A stretch of 64,000 nt of DNA from Candidatus Hydrogenedentota bacterium (lineage in GTDB: Bacteria > Hydrogenedentota > Hydrogenedentia > Hydrogenedentales > SLHB01), in contig JADLHJ010000037.1 in assembly GCA_020848835.1 (NCBI GenBank), positions 29,133 to 93,132 of the forward strand. Direction: 5' to 3'. Shown piece by piece: positions 1-9,871 of the stretch. The notes beneath the pieces were generated by a model. It was given only the letters and a program-made list of their open reading frames with translations. It ran no database searches and had not been told where the DNA came from. Made by a program: the position numbers and the translations under genes. Within the stretch, counting starts at the first letter, position 1, and the number at the start of each line of letters is the position of its first letter.

Positions 1-671
1 ACCGGCACATCTTCCGGGATACCGAGCATCGAACGACTTTCCGATTTAGGTGGGACTTCTGCAAACGCGCGAATATTTGCGCCGCCAGGAATCACGAGAC
101 AGCGTTTGCGCTCGATGCCAAGCTTGATTCCGCGCTCCATCAGCGCATGGCTAATCGTTGTTAGGCCGTCGAGCTTGTTCCGGTACGCCTCCTCGAAGTG
201 GACTTCAATTGGCGCGAAGAGCCATTGATACCAAAGCGGACGGCGCTCCTTGATCAAGCCACCACGGCCCCACCAATCGATCCAATCGCTTACTATCGGG
301 ATTTGCTTTTTGCGGGCATATGCCAACGCGGGCAACACTACTGCGAGCCGCGTGTCTAGACAATGAATGATGTCGTACTGCTTGTTCTCTCGGAACAGCA
401 GCGCGCGACGCCGCCACGCGCAGATCGGATCCCAGCCCTGGCGCAACGCGCCGACCAGCATGTCGGGGCTTTCGATGATGCGGAAGCCGTTAACGTGTTC
501 GATGTGCGTGCGCCAACGCTCGGTATCGGCGTGGCACATGACGTCTACATCATGTCCGCGTGCAGCAAGTTCGTAGGCCCACGGAAACGCGCGGAAATTG
601 ATCTTGAAGCGTCGATGGTTCGACACCAGCAAGATGCGCAACGGGCGCTCTGTTGCGGTTTCCGCACTCAT
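1..671 (-). CDS. Glycosyltransferase family 4-like protein, C-terminus cut by window edge
   Basis: Frame is open from ATG at 671 ([53 protein letters not shown]...) to base 1. Absent from the ORF track because it runs off the edge. Start overlaps the stop of the upstream epimerase gene. Confidence 0.8.
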   Translation of the reverse strand, partial: MSAETATERPLRILLVSNHRRFKINFRAFPWAYELAARGHDVDVMCHADTERWRTHIEHVNGFRIIESPDMLVGALRQGWDPICAWRRRALLFRENKQYDIIHCLDTRLAVVLPALAYARKKQIPIVSDWIDWWGRGGLIKERRPLWYQWLFAPIEVHFEEAYRNKLDGLTTISHALMERGIKLGIERKRCLVIPGGANIRAFAEVPPKSESRSMLGIPEDVP

Positions 672-1756
672 GCCGGCACGGTTTCCAGGCGCTCGACGTT
701 CGCGGCGTACACTTCCTGAAGGATGTGCGTCACGTCGTAGGTGATTTTCCATTCGGGGAAGTGCGACTCGAATTTCTGCAGACCGGAAATCCACCAGATG
801 TGATCGCCAACGCGGTTGTCATCAACGTAGACGGTGTCCATTGATTTGCCGCAGATCGATTCGCACTCCGCGATCGCTTCGTGCATCGAGCAATTGCTGT
901 AGCGGCCCCCGCCGATGTTGTAGACCTCGGCGACGCGCGGTTTTTTGTAGAACTGGTAGAAGGCCTGGATCAGGTCGTAGCTGTGGATGTTGTCGCGGAC
1001 CTGTTTGCCTTTGTACCCGAAGATGCGGTATTCGCGGCCCGTCACGCAGCATTTCATCAAGTATGCAAGGAAGCCGTGCAGCTCCGCGCCGGAATGGCCG
1101 GGGCCGGTCAGGCAGCCGCCGCGGAAGCAGGCCGTCTTCATTCCAAAATAGCGGCCATATTCTTGCACCATGATATCCGCCGCGACTTTCGACGCGCCGA
1201 ACACGGAGTGCGTGCACTGATCGACGGACATCGTCTCCTTGATGCCGCCTTCGTAGTCATGTCCTTCGGCGATTTCGAAGCGGGTTTCGAGTTCGCGCAA
1301 CGGCAGGAAATTGGGCGTATCGCCGTACACTTTGTTCGTGGAGGTGAAGATAAACACCGCTTCCGGACAATGTTGGCGCGTGCACTCAAGCATGTTTAGC
1401 GTGCCTTGCGCGTTCACGCCGAAATCGACAAGCGGCGCACGCGCGGCCCAATCGTGCGACGGTTGCGCGGCTGTGTGTATCACAAGTTTGATGTCCGAGC
1501 CATACTGCTTGAAGATAAGTTGCATGGCGGACATCTCGCGGATGTCGGCGCTGAAATGCGTGTAGCGTTGAAGTTGCTCGCTGAGCTTTTCCACCGCCCA
1601 CGCGGTCGAGGCCTCCGCGCCGAAGAATTCCTGGCGCATGTTGTTGTCCACACCGACAACGTGAAATCCCAGGCCGCCGAAAAAGCGTGCGGCTTCTGCT
1701 CCGATTAGTCCGCCTGAGCCGGTTACGATTACTACGTCCACTGATACACCTCCCAC
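668..1756 (-). CDS. NAD-dependent sugar epimerase/dehydratase (SDR family, CDP-paratose 2-epimerase-like)
   Basis: N-terminal Rossmann motif [44 protein letters not shown] and [14 protein letters not shown] motifs; lies in the EPS operon. Confidence 0.85.
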   Translation of the reverse strand: MGGVSVDVVIVTGSGGLIGAEAARFFGGLGFHVVGVDNNMRQEFFGAEASTAWAVEKLSEQLQRYTHFSADIREMSAMQLIFKQYGSDIKLVIHTAAQPSHDWAARAPLVDFGVNAQGTLNMLECTRQHCPEAVFIFTSTNKVYGDTPNFLPLRELETRFEIAEGHDYEGGIKETMSVDQCTHSVFGASKVAADIMVQEYGRYFGMKTACFRGGCLTGPGHSGAELHGFLAYLMKCCVTGREYRIFGYKGKQVRDNIHSYDLIQAFYQFYKKPRVAEVYNIGGGRYSNCSMHEAIAECESICGKSMDTVYVDDNRVGDHIWWISGLQKFESHFPEWKITYDVTHILQEVYAANVERLETVPA

Positions 1757-1784
1757 ATGTTGGTACCCCGCAGAGATCGTGCGC

Positions 1785-2987
1785 TTACGCCGACTGCGCC
1801 AAATGCGCGGCCTGCGCTGTGGATGCGCGCGTCCGATCTCCTACTGCAAACGAATACACGTCTATGAGACGCTTGTAATACACGTCGCGCGCATATTCGC
1901 GAATCACTTTTTCACGGCCAGCAAAGCCCATCTTTTGCGCGGTGCTGGCATCGGACCATAGGATTTCAACCGCTTCCGCGAGTGCATCGGTGTTGTTGGC
2001 ATCGAACAGCAGGCCGGTTGAATCTTCCTCAACGATTTCGGGTAACGCCCCCATGCGCGACGCGATGACCGGCAGGCCATGCGCCATCGCTTCCGCTGCC
2101 ACGAGACCGAATGCCTCGTGCCACACGCTCGGCACAACGCACGCGCGCGCGTTCGCATAGAACTCGCTCAATCCACTGCGCGACAGCTGGCCAATAAAAG
2201 TCACATTCGGCGGCGCGTCTGCGCGCAGGGATTCAAACAGTGGGCCTTCGCCTGCAATTTGAAAGGGTACGCGCGGCAATAGCCGAGCAGCGTCGAGCAG
2301 CGTCTCCACGCCTTTTTCTTCGCTTAGCCGTCCCGCAAATGCGATGTAGGAACCGTTCGCGGGATCGCAAGGCTTCTCGGGTACGCCAACCGTATTGGGG
2401 ATGACCCGGATCTGTTCTTTGGGAATTCCGGTGCGAACCAATCGCCCCGCGACAAAGGCGCTTGGCGGCAAGAACACATTCACGTATTCGCGAATGAGTC
2501 CCCATGTGCGTACCGCGAAACTGCGAGCGGCCATCGCCGTGCTTTCGACCATATCGCCGCGGCAGTTTGTCAATGCGCACCAGTATTCGCGACCGCCTTC
2601 GCAGCGTGTGCAAGCCTTGCCGTTGCGCAGGAAAAGTCCCGTCGGACATGCGAGACGATAGTTAGGACAGCGCATTACCACGGGCACGCCGCGTTCACCG
2701 CAGGCTTCGAGCACTGATGGAGAAACGAGTGGATACAAATTGTGTACGTGTACCAAATCCGGACGTTCGGTGCGGATTAAATGCGCGACGTCGTCTTTTG
2801 CTGCACCGGAGTACACGCCGGTCATGAACGCGGCGAGTTTCGCGCGCAGTCCGATTACGTCATTCGAGCGGCGCTCAAAGGTATACACCTGATGCTTATG
2901 ATCGCGGAGCAGCGAACAAATCTGTTCGAACATCACGTCTTCGCCGCCGCGCATCCGGTAATGGTTATGTATTTGCAGAATCTTCAC
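1785..2987 (-). CDS. Glycosyltransferase family 4
   Basis: GT4 pattern: N-terminal [17 protein letters not shown]-terminal [38 protein letters not shown]. Confidence 0.9.
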   Translation of the reverse strand: MKILQIHNHYRMRGGEDVMFEQICSLLRDHKHQVYTFERRSNDVIGLRAKLAAFMTGVYSGAAKDDVAHLIRTERPDLVHVHNLYPLVSPSVLEACGERGVPVVMRCPNYRLACPTGLFLRNGKACTRCEGGREYWCALTNCRGDMVESTAMAARSFAVRTWGLIREYVNVFLPPSAFVAGRLVRTGIPKEQIRVIPNTVGVPEKPCDPANGSYIAFAGRLSEEKGVETLLDAARLLPRVPFQIAGEGPLFESLRADAPPNVTFIGQLSRSGLSEFYANARACVVPSVWHEAFGLVAAEAMAHGLPVIASRMGALPEIVEEDSTGLLFDANNTDALAEAVEILWSDASTAQKMGFAGREKVIREYARDVYYKRLIDVYSFAVGDRTRASTAQAAHLAQSA

Positions 2988-3006
2988 GGGTTTTGCATTC
3001 GCTCGT

Positions 3007-4209
3007 TTACGTACTTCTCAGTTGAAGGTAAACGCGATCTACGGCGTCAACGGCGGAATCGAAGGAGAACTCGTCATGCGCGATGTCGCGAATCCGGGAC
3101 TCGTCGTAATACGAATAGTTCGTGATCATGTAGTTCAGTGCACGGACCAGGTCTTCCGTGTTATCTGGCTCGATGATCTCTCCGGTGGTTCCGGGCCGAA
3201 CAAATTCGGCGAGGCTGCCAATATTCGATACCAGCACCGGGCGGCCGTAGGCGTAGGCCATGTATTTGATTCCGCTCTGGCTGCCTTCCAGATAAGGAAG
3301 CAGGACGATGTCGCAGGCTTTGAACAAGGTCTCAACATCGCCATCGGGAACGGATTCGAACTTTGCGTTAACGGTCAGTCTGTCCCTGCATTGCGCGATG
3401 ATGGCTTCCAGTTTCTCGCGATATGCCGGATCAGTGGCCTCGCCGCGAATAAGCACAGTCATCGGTTTCGCGAGCGGAGCGTCTGCCAGCGCTTCCAGTA
3501 GCGTATGCGTTCCCTTGTAGGGACGCTGGAAACCGAAGACGAGTCCGACACACGCGTCCTTCGCGATCCCCAACACTTCGCGCGCAGACTCTTTGGTAAT
3601 CTCGGGATTCGAAGTTGCGTGATAGGTTCCATGCGAGACGACGTGCACGCGTTCGGCGTCCACGCCGAATTCGCGCACGATGCGTTCCTTAATAGCGCTG
3701 CCATGGACGATGATCGCATCAACCATTGCGCGATAGATGATGAAATAAATGATGCGGTTAAACGCGGTGTCGCGGTCGTGGGGCAGTACGTTGTGGGCAG
3801 TGTAGATTACGCGTTTGCCGAGCAGGAAGAACGCCGAATACATCAGCAGACAGCGCAACAGCGGGCGGCCAATGCTGACATCGTACACGACGCCGGAGGG
3901 TGACGACGCCACGTGTGACAGCAGTCGTGCGTAATATTTTACGAGCTTGACAAGTTCGAGAACGCGGCTGCGTTCTTTTTTGTCGTTGCCACGCAAGTTG
4001 CAAAACGTCACACCGGTTTCGTACTGCGAAGCCATGTGCATATTGCCGCCGATAAGTTCGACCTCGCGGCCTTGGCGCGCGTACGCATTGGCAACCTCGC
4101 GCACGTAGTCGGGCTGAAACCCGCTGCCCAAAATGATGCGCACGTTCTCCACCGTGCGCGTCGAGTCTTGCGGCGTGGCGGCGACGATATTTTCGTAGCT
4201 GCCGCTCAT
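3007..4209 (-). CDS. Glycosyltransferase family 4
   Basis: GT4/GT-B features: VIYTAHNVLPHD, FGFQRPYKGTHTLLEAL, AYGRPVLVSNIGSLAEFVRPGTTGEII. ATGA overlap with the next gene. Confidence 0.88.
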   Translation of the reverse strand: MSGSYENIVAATPQDSTRTVENVRIILGSGFQPDYVREVANAYARQGREVELIGGNMHMASQYETGVTFCNLRGNDKKERSRVLELVKLVKYYARLLSHVASSPSGVVYDVSIGRPLLRCLLMYSAFFLLGKRVIYTAHNVLPHDRDTAFNRIIYFIIYRAMVDAIIVHGSAIKERIVREFGVDAERVHVVSHGTYHATSNPEITKESAREVLGIAKDACVGLVFGFQRPYKGTHTLLEALADAPLAKPMTVLIRGEATDPAYREKLEAIIAQCRDRLTVNAKFESVPDGDVETLFKACDIVLLPYLEGSQSGIKYMAYAYGRPVLVSNIGSLAEFVRPGTTGEIIEPDNTEDLVRALNYMITNYSYYDESRIRDIAHDEFSFDSAVDAVDRVYLQLRST

Positions 4210-5576
4210 CGCAGGTCTCTGCGCACAGGCGCGAGCGCATACAATGCGGGGGCGCTGAAACGCCGCCGATCACGCACGCGGGCGCGTTCCTGCACCATCT
4301 CGGGCGCGGCGACAAATCCGAAATATGCGAGCGTGACGAACTGCACGAAGGTCTGCATCGTGGGTACGAGCAGGGTGGATTCCGAAAGTCCGCCAACTAC
4401 GCCAAGCAGCAACAAGCCGCCCAGGAATGCGAAGTGAGGGTCTTGCGTCGCCCGGAAATACTGAAACGCGCGGCCCATGCCGATGAACTGAACTACCGTG
4501 TAGGAAAGCATCCCGACCAATCCGAGACCGAGCAACACTTCCAGGAACACCGAATGACATTCCGCGATGGGCCAACCTTGTCGATCGGAAATTTCGCGGA
4601 TGTGTTCGAGTGTGAAGAAACTGCCGTAGCCGTAACCGAGGAAAGGCTTCGCTTCCGCGTATTCCAACAAGTTTTGCCACAAGGGAAGCCTCCCCGTGAG
4701 CGACATCGTGCCCGAGATATCTTGGTCCGTGCGGCCCATGAGCAATCCACGTTCGAGCGTAGGGGCGACAAGGTCGCTTTCGACCAAAAGCACGAAAAGC
4801 AACGCGGTGATCCCGAGCACGCTGACATAAAGAAAGCGGCGCGATTTGCCGTATACGAGGAATGCGTAGACCGCGAAGGTCACAAGGAACGCCAGCAGCG
4901 ATGTGCGCGACTTGGTCAGCATTAGAAATAGAAACGCGAACCCTGCGCACCCGACGTACATCGCCTTCCCGCGCTTCTCAAACTGCGCGGCCGTCATTGC
5001 TGCCAGCACAATCAGCGAACAGTTCACGCCCTGATTATTTGGATGCAGGGTGCCGGCGAAGCGATAGCGCTCAGCCGCGGGCGTAAAGGTGCTCAGGGCG
5101 ATCTCGGAGACCACACCGGAAAGCAGATAGACGAAGGAACTAAACAAAAGGAACAACATGATCTCGCGCGGCGTGAGGGTACACGCGATCGCAAGCGCGC
5201 CAGAACATAGCGTCGCGATAACCACGAGCCGGCGCGCGCTGAGCGCGCGATCATCCGCCCAAGTAACGCTGAGCAGCATCCAAATCAAGAAGAACAACAC
5301 AAGCGACGCCAGCGCGCCGTTCATCTGCAAGTTGTTGCGTTTGCCAAGCGCCAGCACCACGACACCAAACAAACCCGCGCCGAGGAAGCCGATCTGACGC
5401 TTCACATTTCCTTCCGACGCGTGTTTTTCCAAGGTATCACCGGAGGGGAGGTAGTCCGCTTGAATGGATGCAGACCGCAGCGGGTCGTGCAACGCGATAA
5501 AGAAACACGCCGTGAGCAAGATGAACGTGAGCCACGGGATGGGGCGCGGATTTGCAACGGTCGACAGCGCCGTCAT
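4206..5576 (-). CDS. O-antigen ligase/polymerase family membrane protein
   Basis: Polytopic hydrophobic protein with Wzy/WaaL-like loop (LTGRLPLWQNLLEYAEAKPFLGYGYGSFF...AECHSVFLEVLLGLGLVGML). Start placed at ATG 5576, which overlaps the flippase stop (ATGA). Confidence 0.82.
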   Translation of the reverse strand: MTALSTVANPRPIPWLTFILLTACFFIALHDPLRSASIQADYLPSGDTLEKHASEGNVKRQIGFLGAGLFGVVVLALGKRNNLQMNGALASLVLFFLIWMLLSVTWADDRALSARRLVVIATLCSGALAIACTLTPREIMLFLLFSSFVYLLSGVVSEIALSTFTPAAERYRFAGTLHPNNQGVNCSLIVLAAMTAAQFEKRGKAMYVGCAGFAFLFLMLTKSRTSLLAFLVTFAVYAFLVYGKSRRFLYVSVLGITALLFVLLVESDLVAPTLERGLLMGRTDQDISGTMSLTGRLPLWQNLLEYAEAKPFLGYGYGSFFTLEHIREISDRQGWPIAECHSVFLEVLLGLGLVGMLSYTVVQFIGMGRAFQYFRATQDPHFAFLGGLLLLGVVGGLSESTLLVPTMQTFVQFVTLAYFGFVAAPEMVQERARVRDRRRFSAPALYALAPVRRDLR

Positions 5577-6904
5577 GCGGGCACCAACCCTTCCATGTGA
5601 CGCGTGCAATACCAAAACGTCGCTACGCGCGCTGAGCATGCCGCGGCATTTGTGATCAATTGTCCCACTGCGGCGCCAATGGGTCCGTAGGCTTGTGCCA
5701 GCCAGACGCCGCAGAACAGCAGCATCGCAAACGCGACGACGTTTACTTTGAAGTCAACGTCTGCGCGGCGCAGCGCGAAGAGCCCGCGCGAGAACGCAAA
5801 TGAAAACGCGGCAGTGGCGAGGTTTAATGAAAGTAGCGCCGCAAGGTGGCCGCTGTTGGCATATTTCGACCCGTAGACCCAACCAACCAGCGTGTCGCCG
5901 ATCAGGAACATGGTCAGGCCAAAGAGCAGCAAACCGCCGCCGTAGACAATGCTGAGCCGGTAAACTTCGCGGCGTAGACGCGCCGTGCCTCCGTCCGCAT
6001 GTGCGTGCATGATGCGCGGACCCAGAACATTCTGGATACCGAAGACCACCGGATTGATCACTGCCACAATACCGAGAGCGGCGCCCCAGGCGGCCGTGGT
6101 TTCAGCGCCGTGAAATGCGGCGAGTATCCACGGATACATGTTGATACTGACGCACCACAATAACGCGCTGAAAAAGAGCCAGCGTGTCGAATGCCACTCC
6201 TGCGAGAAATCACGCATTGCGGTGCGGGGCTGCAATACCAGTTGCGACTTGTGCTGTTGATACCAGCCAAGCGCGCCCATCGCGCAGACCAAACCGATTA
6301 GTATGAATACTGTCGTCGCGTTAAGCAGATTGACGTAACCCAACGCGGCGATTCCACCCAACTGCCCTGTCGCCACGAACACATCCAATGCAAGCGCGGT
6401 AAGGCCTTTGAGCTGCGCGAATGCGACTTGGCGCGCAAAGTCGCGTAGCAACATGAACGAGATGGCTGCGCCGAACGCGACGAGCATGTGCGATAGGGCC
6501 ATCGAAAGTGCTGCCGCACCGAGCGCAATTCCAGCAACAATCGCGCAAATTGCAACCGGCGCAATCATCGCAAGTAACTGCAAAAGCGACGAACCCGTTA
6601 GCGATGGTATTTGTTCGCGCGATGCGCCCGGATAACGCACGATATAGGGCGTGCAAACCAAGGATGCCTGCAAAGTGAGCAAGATTGTGTACGCATTGAA
6701 TCCGAGCATGTAGAGGCCGAAGTCTTCCTTAAGACACATACGGCCCAACATCACACTCGTCGCGAAAGTGGAGCCGCTGGCGATCAACTGGTCCGCAAGC
6801 GTAAACGCACCGTTGCCAAACAAGCGCGACGACACCTTTGCGCGCAAGACGTCAATCATCCGCGCAGGCGGTGCTGACATCGCTATTTGGCCGGCTTTAC
6901 TCAT
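5573..6904 (-). CDS. Polysaccharide biosynthesis flippase (Wzx/MOP superfamily)
   Basis: About 12 hydrophobic segments; LFGNGAFTLADQLIASGSTFATSVMLGR N-terminus; operon context. Confidence 0.8.
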   Translation of the reverse strand: MSKAGQIAMSAPPARMIDVLRAKVSSRLFGNGAFTLADQLIASGSTFATSVMLGRMCLKEDFGLYMLGFNAYTILLTLQASLVCTPYIVRYPGASREQIPSLTGSSLLQLLAMIAPVAICAIVAGIALGAAALSMALSHMLVAFGAAISFMLLRDFARQVAFAQLKGLTALALDVFVATGQLGGIAALGYVNLLNATTVFILIGLVCAMGALGWYQQHKSQLVLQPRTAMRDFSQEWHSTRWLFFSALLWCVSINMYPWILAAFHGAETTAAWGAALGIVAVINPVVFGIQNVLGPRIMHAHADGGTARLRREVYRLSIVYGGGLLLFGLTMFLIGDTLVGWVYGSKYANSGHLAALLSLNLATAAFSFAFSRGLFALRRADVDFKVNVVAFAMLLFCGVWLAQAYGPIGAAVGQLITNAAACSARVATFWYCTRHMEGLVPA

Positions 6905-6913
6905 TGCTCTGGA

Positions 6914-7627
6914 CTAGACTGCGCCCCGTTGCGCGAGTACGGCGGGGATGGTCTGCAATAACAACTTGAGATCGAGCCAGAGCGAATGCTTCTCGATGTA
7001 CTCGAGGTCGAGCCGCACCCAGCGATCGAAGTCTTTGTCGTGGCGGCAGGTGACTTGCCAGATGCAGGTCAAGCCAGGTTTCACATCCAGCCGCCGCCAA
7101 TGCCAATGGTCATAACTCTTTTCTTCGGTCTTGGGTAGCGGGCGGGGTCCGACAAGGCTCATGTCGCCTTTTAATACGTTGAAGAGCTGTGGTAACTCGT
7201 CGAGGCTTGTTTTGCGGATGAAGCGGCCGATCGCTGTGACGCGCGGATCGTTCGTCATTTTGAATGCGACGCCACTGCGCTCATTGAACTTCATCAACTC
7301 TGCCTTCCGCGCTTCGGCATCCACCGACATGCTCCGAAACTTATAAAGGTTGAACGGCTTGCCACCGAGCCCTCCGCGCTTTTGTGCAAACAGTATTGGG
7401 CCGCGCGACGTCACCTTGATGGCGATCGCTACCGCGAGCATCACCGGCGACGCGGCAAGCAGCACGGCAGATGCGCCGACCACGTCGAGAGCGCGTTTCC
7501 ATCTCGGAAACGGCTTTGCGAACAAGGTGTGGCTTGAATCCGGCACGATGCGGGCTTCGAAGCGAACCGCACGTGACGAACGATTCTCCTGAACCGCGAG
7601 ATTGTGTTGAAGTGCTGCGTTGCTCAT
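6914..7627 (-). CDS. Undecaprenyl-phosphate sugar phosphotransferase (bacterial sugar transferase family)
   Basis: KRALDVVGASAVLLAASPVMLAVAIAIKVTSRGPILFAQKRGGLGGKPFNLYKFRSM...TSLDELPQLFNVLKGDMSLVGPRPLP is diagnostic of the family. Confidence 0.95.
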   Translation of the reverse strand: MSNAALQHNLAVQENRSSRAVRFEARIVPDSSHTLFAKPFPRWKRALDVVGASAVLLAASPVMLAVAIAIKVTSRGPILFAQKRGGLGGKPFNLYKFRSMSVDAEARKAELMKFNERSGVAFKMTNDPRVTAIGRFIRKTSLDELPQLFNVLKGDMSLVGPRPLPKTEEKSYDHWHWRRLDVKPGLTCIWQVTCRHDKDFDRWVRLDLEYIEKHSLWLDLKLLLQTIPAVLAQRGAV

Positions 7628-7633
7628 GGTGGG

Positions 7634-8110
7634 TTATTCCTGTGGCTTTGCCGTCATCGCATCAATGCGATCGGCCGGATATTCGTACATGGCGCAGGAT
7701 AGGCTGGCATTGCCCGCTGCCGATCCCGACTCCTGATAGTTTTCGTAGAACAAGGCATCAATTTTTTGAACTAGACCGCGCGCACCGGCGACGGTCGTAT
7801 ACGGAAGGATCACGGCGATGCGTTCGCCCAGCCAGCCCTTCGTGTCGCATGCGCGCGTGCGTTGCATCAGCGCTACCGTCAATGCACGTTGCGCGCGCGC
7901 GCAGTCCACTTCGTTTTCCGCTTCTTCGATGGTGAACGCGATCATCGTAAAGATGAACCGCGAACGCTCCGTGCGTGCGCGCTCAATTACGAGTTGGCGT
8001 TCAAACGCCGCCGTAGAAAGCAGTTCGACCGGCGCAGGCGATTGGCTTTCCCGCGAGAAAAGCCTTAGAAGCGTTGGCCTGTTTTGTGCTTGAGTATTTA
8101 TGGCATGCAC
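7634..8110 (-). CDS. Degenerate GGDEF-like domain protein
   Basis: GGDEF-like order of motifs: FIFTMIAF..., MQRTRACDTKGWLGERIAVILPYTTVAGARGLVQKI aligns with the RxxDxxxRxGGDEFAVLLPxT signature, with GGDEF replaced by LGERI. Confidence 0.6.
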   Translation of the reverse strand: MHAINTQAQNRPTLLRLFSRESQSPAPVELLSTAAFERQLVIERARTERSRFIFTMIAFTIEEAENEVDCARAQRALTVALMQRTRACDTKGWLGERIAVILPYTTVAGARGLVQKIDALFYENYQESGSAAGNASLSCAMYEYPADRIDAMTAKPQE

Positions 8111-8168
8111 TCCATGCAGTTGTGACCGGGAGGAACAGCGCGGCCCACTGTTGCGGCGCGAAAGCCGC

Positions 8169-8903
8169 TTAGAGTTTTCGGTATATAAAATTGGGGATGA
8201 AGTGGCGCCGCTTGTTCAGCACTACGCCGATTACATTTCCGTTTTGAGCGGTCAGTTGATCGACCGCGTTGCGCACCACTTGCCAGCGCGACTCACCGGC
8301 ATTGACGATTAACACGGTACCGTCCACGACGGGAGACATCAGCACGGCGTCCATGCTTTCCGACATGGGCGGTGTATCAATAACAATCAGGTCGTACTGT
8401 TTGCGCATGCGCCGCAAGGTATTTCCAAACCGAGCGGACGATGCCAAAGCGGCCAGTGCGTCGCGCGTAAGATTGAGTTGACTCACGGCAATTGGCGGTT
8501 CATCGAGACGGTGCACGTATTCGGAGATCGGCGCGTTCTGAAATGTCGCCGCTTCCCAGCCGCGCGAAACGCCGTTCTGGAGCACGCGCGTCGAACATCC
8601 GGATTGCCAAGTACCCAGCAATAGCACGCGCCGGGCTAGATGCTTCGCCGCGAGACGCGCGAGTTCAAATGAATACGTAAAACCTTGATCGCCAGGCTCA
8701 AGCGCGGCAATGGACACAATCTTTCCGGGGCGGTTGCCGAGCGTCGCCTCGATACGCTGATGCAACGCGAGTATTTTCTCGGCAAAAGGTTTCGGTGTTT
8801 TCGCGAACGGCTGCGCGTGTACGACCGAAATCGCGGGGTTGCGATCCGGGGTGTCTTCGAACTCGATGCCGTTCAGTTCGAGTGCTTCGAATATCCGGCT
8901 CAT
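8169..8903 (-). CDS. CpsD/CapB-like (BY-kinase family) protein with degenerate P-loop
   Basis: Start at ATG 8903 (MSRIFEALELNGIEFED). Fold order GKIVSIAALEPGDQGFTYSFELA...RRVLLLGTWQSG...YDLIVIDTPPMSESMDAVLMSPVVDGTVLIVNAGES matches BY-kinases but lacks GKS/T. Confidence 0.8.
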   Translation of the reverse strand: MSRIFEALELNGIEFEDTPDRNPAISVVHAQPFAKTPKPFAEKILALHQRIEATLGNRPGKIVSIAALEPGDQGFTYSFELARLAAKHLARRVLLLGTWQSGCSTRVLQNGVSRGWEAATFQNAPISEYVHRLDEPPIAVSQLNLTRDALAALASSARFGNTLRRMRKQYDLIVIDTPPMSESMDAVLMSPVVDGTVLIVNAGESRWQVVRNAVDQLTAQNGNVIGVVLNKRRHFIPNFIYRKL

Positions 8904-9871
8904 CGTACTGCTTCTCCGGTTTCGGCATTGGCGGGTTGCGTAACCTGCGTATTGGTAACATGGCCAGAGGCGGACGCGGTCGCGTAGACAAACGCGCCCA
9001 TCAGTCCAAACAGGACGGTTGCCAGAAGGCCAGCCGTCAACCAGCGCCATGAACGTACGCGGGGTACAGCGGAGAATTCTTGAACAACCGACCTGGTAAT
9101 TCTCTTGGTTACAGGCTTTGCCTTATATCCGTAGCCATTAATCAACGCGTTGTCACACAACACGTTGATTTCTCGGGGAAAGCCTTTGGCCGCGTGCGCA
9201 ACCGCTTTCATGGCGGACAGAGTCATCACTTTCTCTGGGTTGCCGTCCGCATGCATGATGCGGTGGTTGATGTAATCGATGCTTTCCTTGACCGTTAGCG
9301 GGTTCAGGCGCGCGCGCACCGCAACGCGCTGCCGTATCTGGCGCAATTCGTGGGTGTTTAACTTCTCGTCCAGTTCCGGCTGACCCGTGAGAATGATCTG
9401 CAGCAGCTTTTGGTCTGGCAGTTCGAGATTTGAAATGAGATGCAGCTTCTTGAACGTCTCGACCGGCATCTGGTGCGCTTCATCAATGACGAGTACCACG
9501 CGCCGGTTTCGGCCCAACTCGTAGATTAATTCGCGCGTGAGCGCCTGTAATTTCCAGTACTCGGACTGGGCGCGGCTATCCACATCGAACTGATCGAGCA
9601 GATAGGTCAACAGCGAGTCAAAAGTTTGGTTCGAGTTGAAAAGGTAGATCGCTCGCACCTGTGATTTACGGATGCGTTCCAGATACGTGCGCAAGACTGT
9701 CGTCTTGCCCGTGCCAACTTCTCCCGTGAGTGAAATGAAACCAAGCCCCTTGTCTACGCCGTACAGCACGGACGCCAAGGCCTCTCGGTGTCCCTTGCTC
9801 ATATAAAAAAACTCGGGGTCCGGCGCGATATGAAACGGCTCTTTGCTCAAGCCATAGAAACCTAGATACAT
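8900..9871 (-). CDS. ExeA-like AAA ATPase (type found in EPS/XrtA-type clusters)
   Basis: MYLGFYGLSKEPFHIAPDPEFFYMSKGHREALASVLYGV; intact Walker A GEVGTGKTT and Walker B VVLVIDEAH; C-terminal TM segment. Confidence 0.9.
   Translation of the reverse strand: MYLGFYGLSKEPFHIAPDPEFFYMSKGHREALASVLYGVDKGLGFISLTGEVGTGKTTVLRTYLERIRKSQVRAIYLFNSNQTFDSLLTYLLDQFDVDSRAQSEYWKLQALTRELIYELGRNRRVVLVIDEAHQMPVETFKKLHLISNLELPDQKLLQIILTGQPELDEKLNTHELRQIRQRVAVRARLNPLTVKESIDYINHRIMHADGNPEKVMTLSAMKAVAHAAKGFPREINVLCDNALINGYGYKAKPVTKRITRSVVQEFSAVPRVRSWRWLTAGLLATVLFGLMGAFVYATASASGHVTNTQVTQPANAETGEAVR

Noticed and set aside
881-1399. 172-aa plus-strand ORF opposite the epimerase
   Set aside because: Antisense shadow ORF with no motif.
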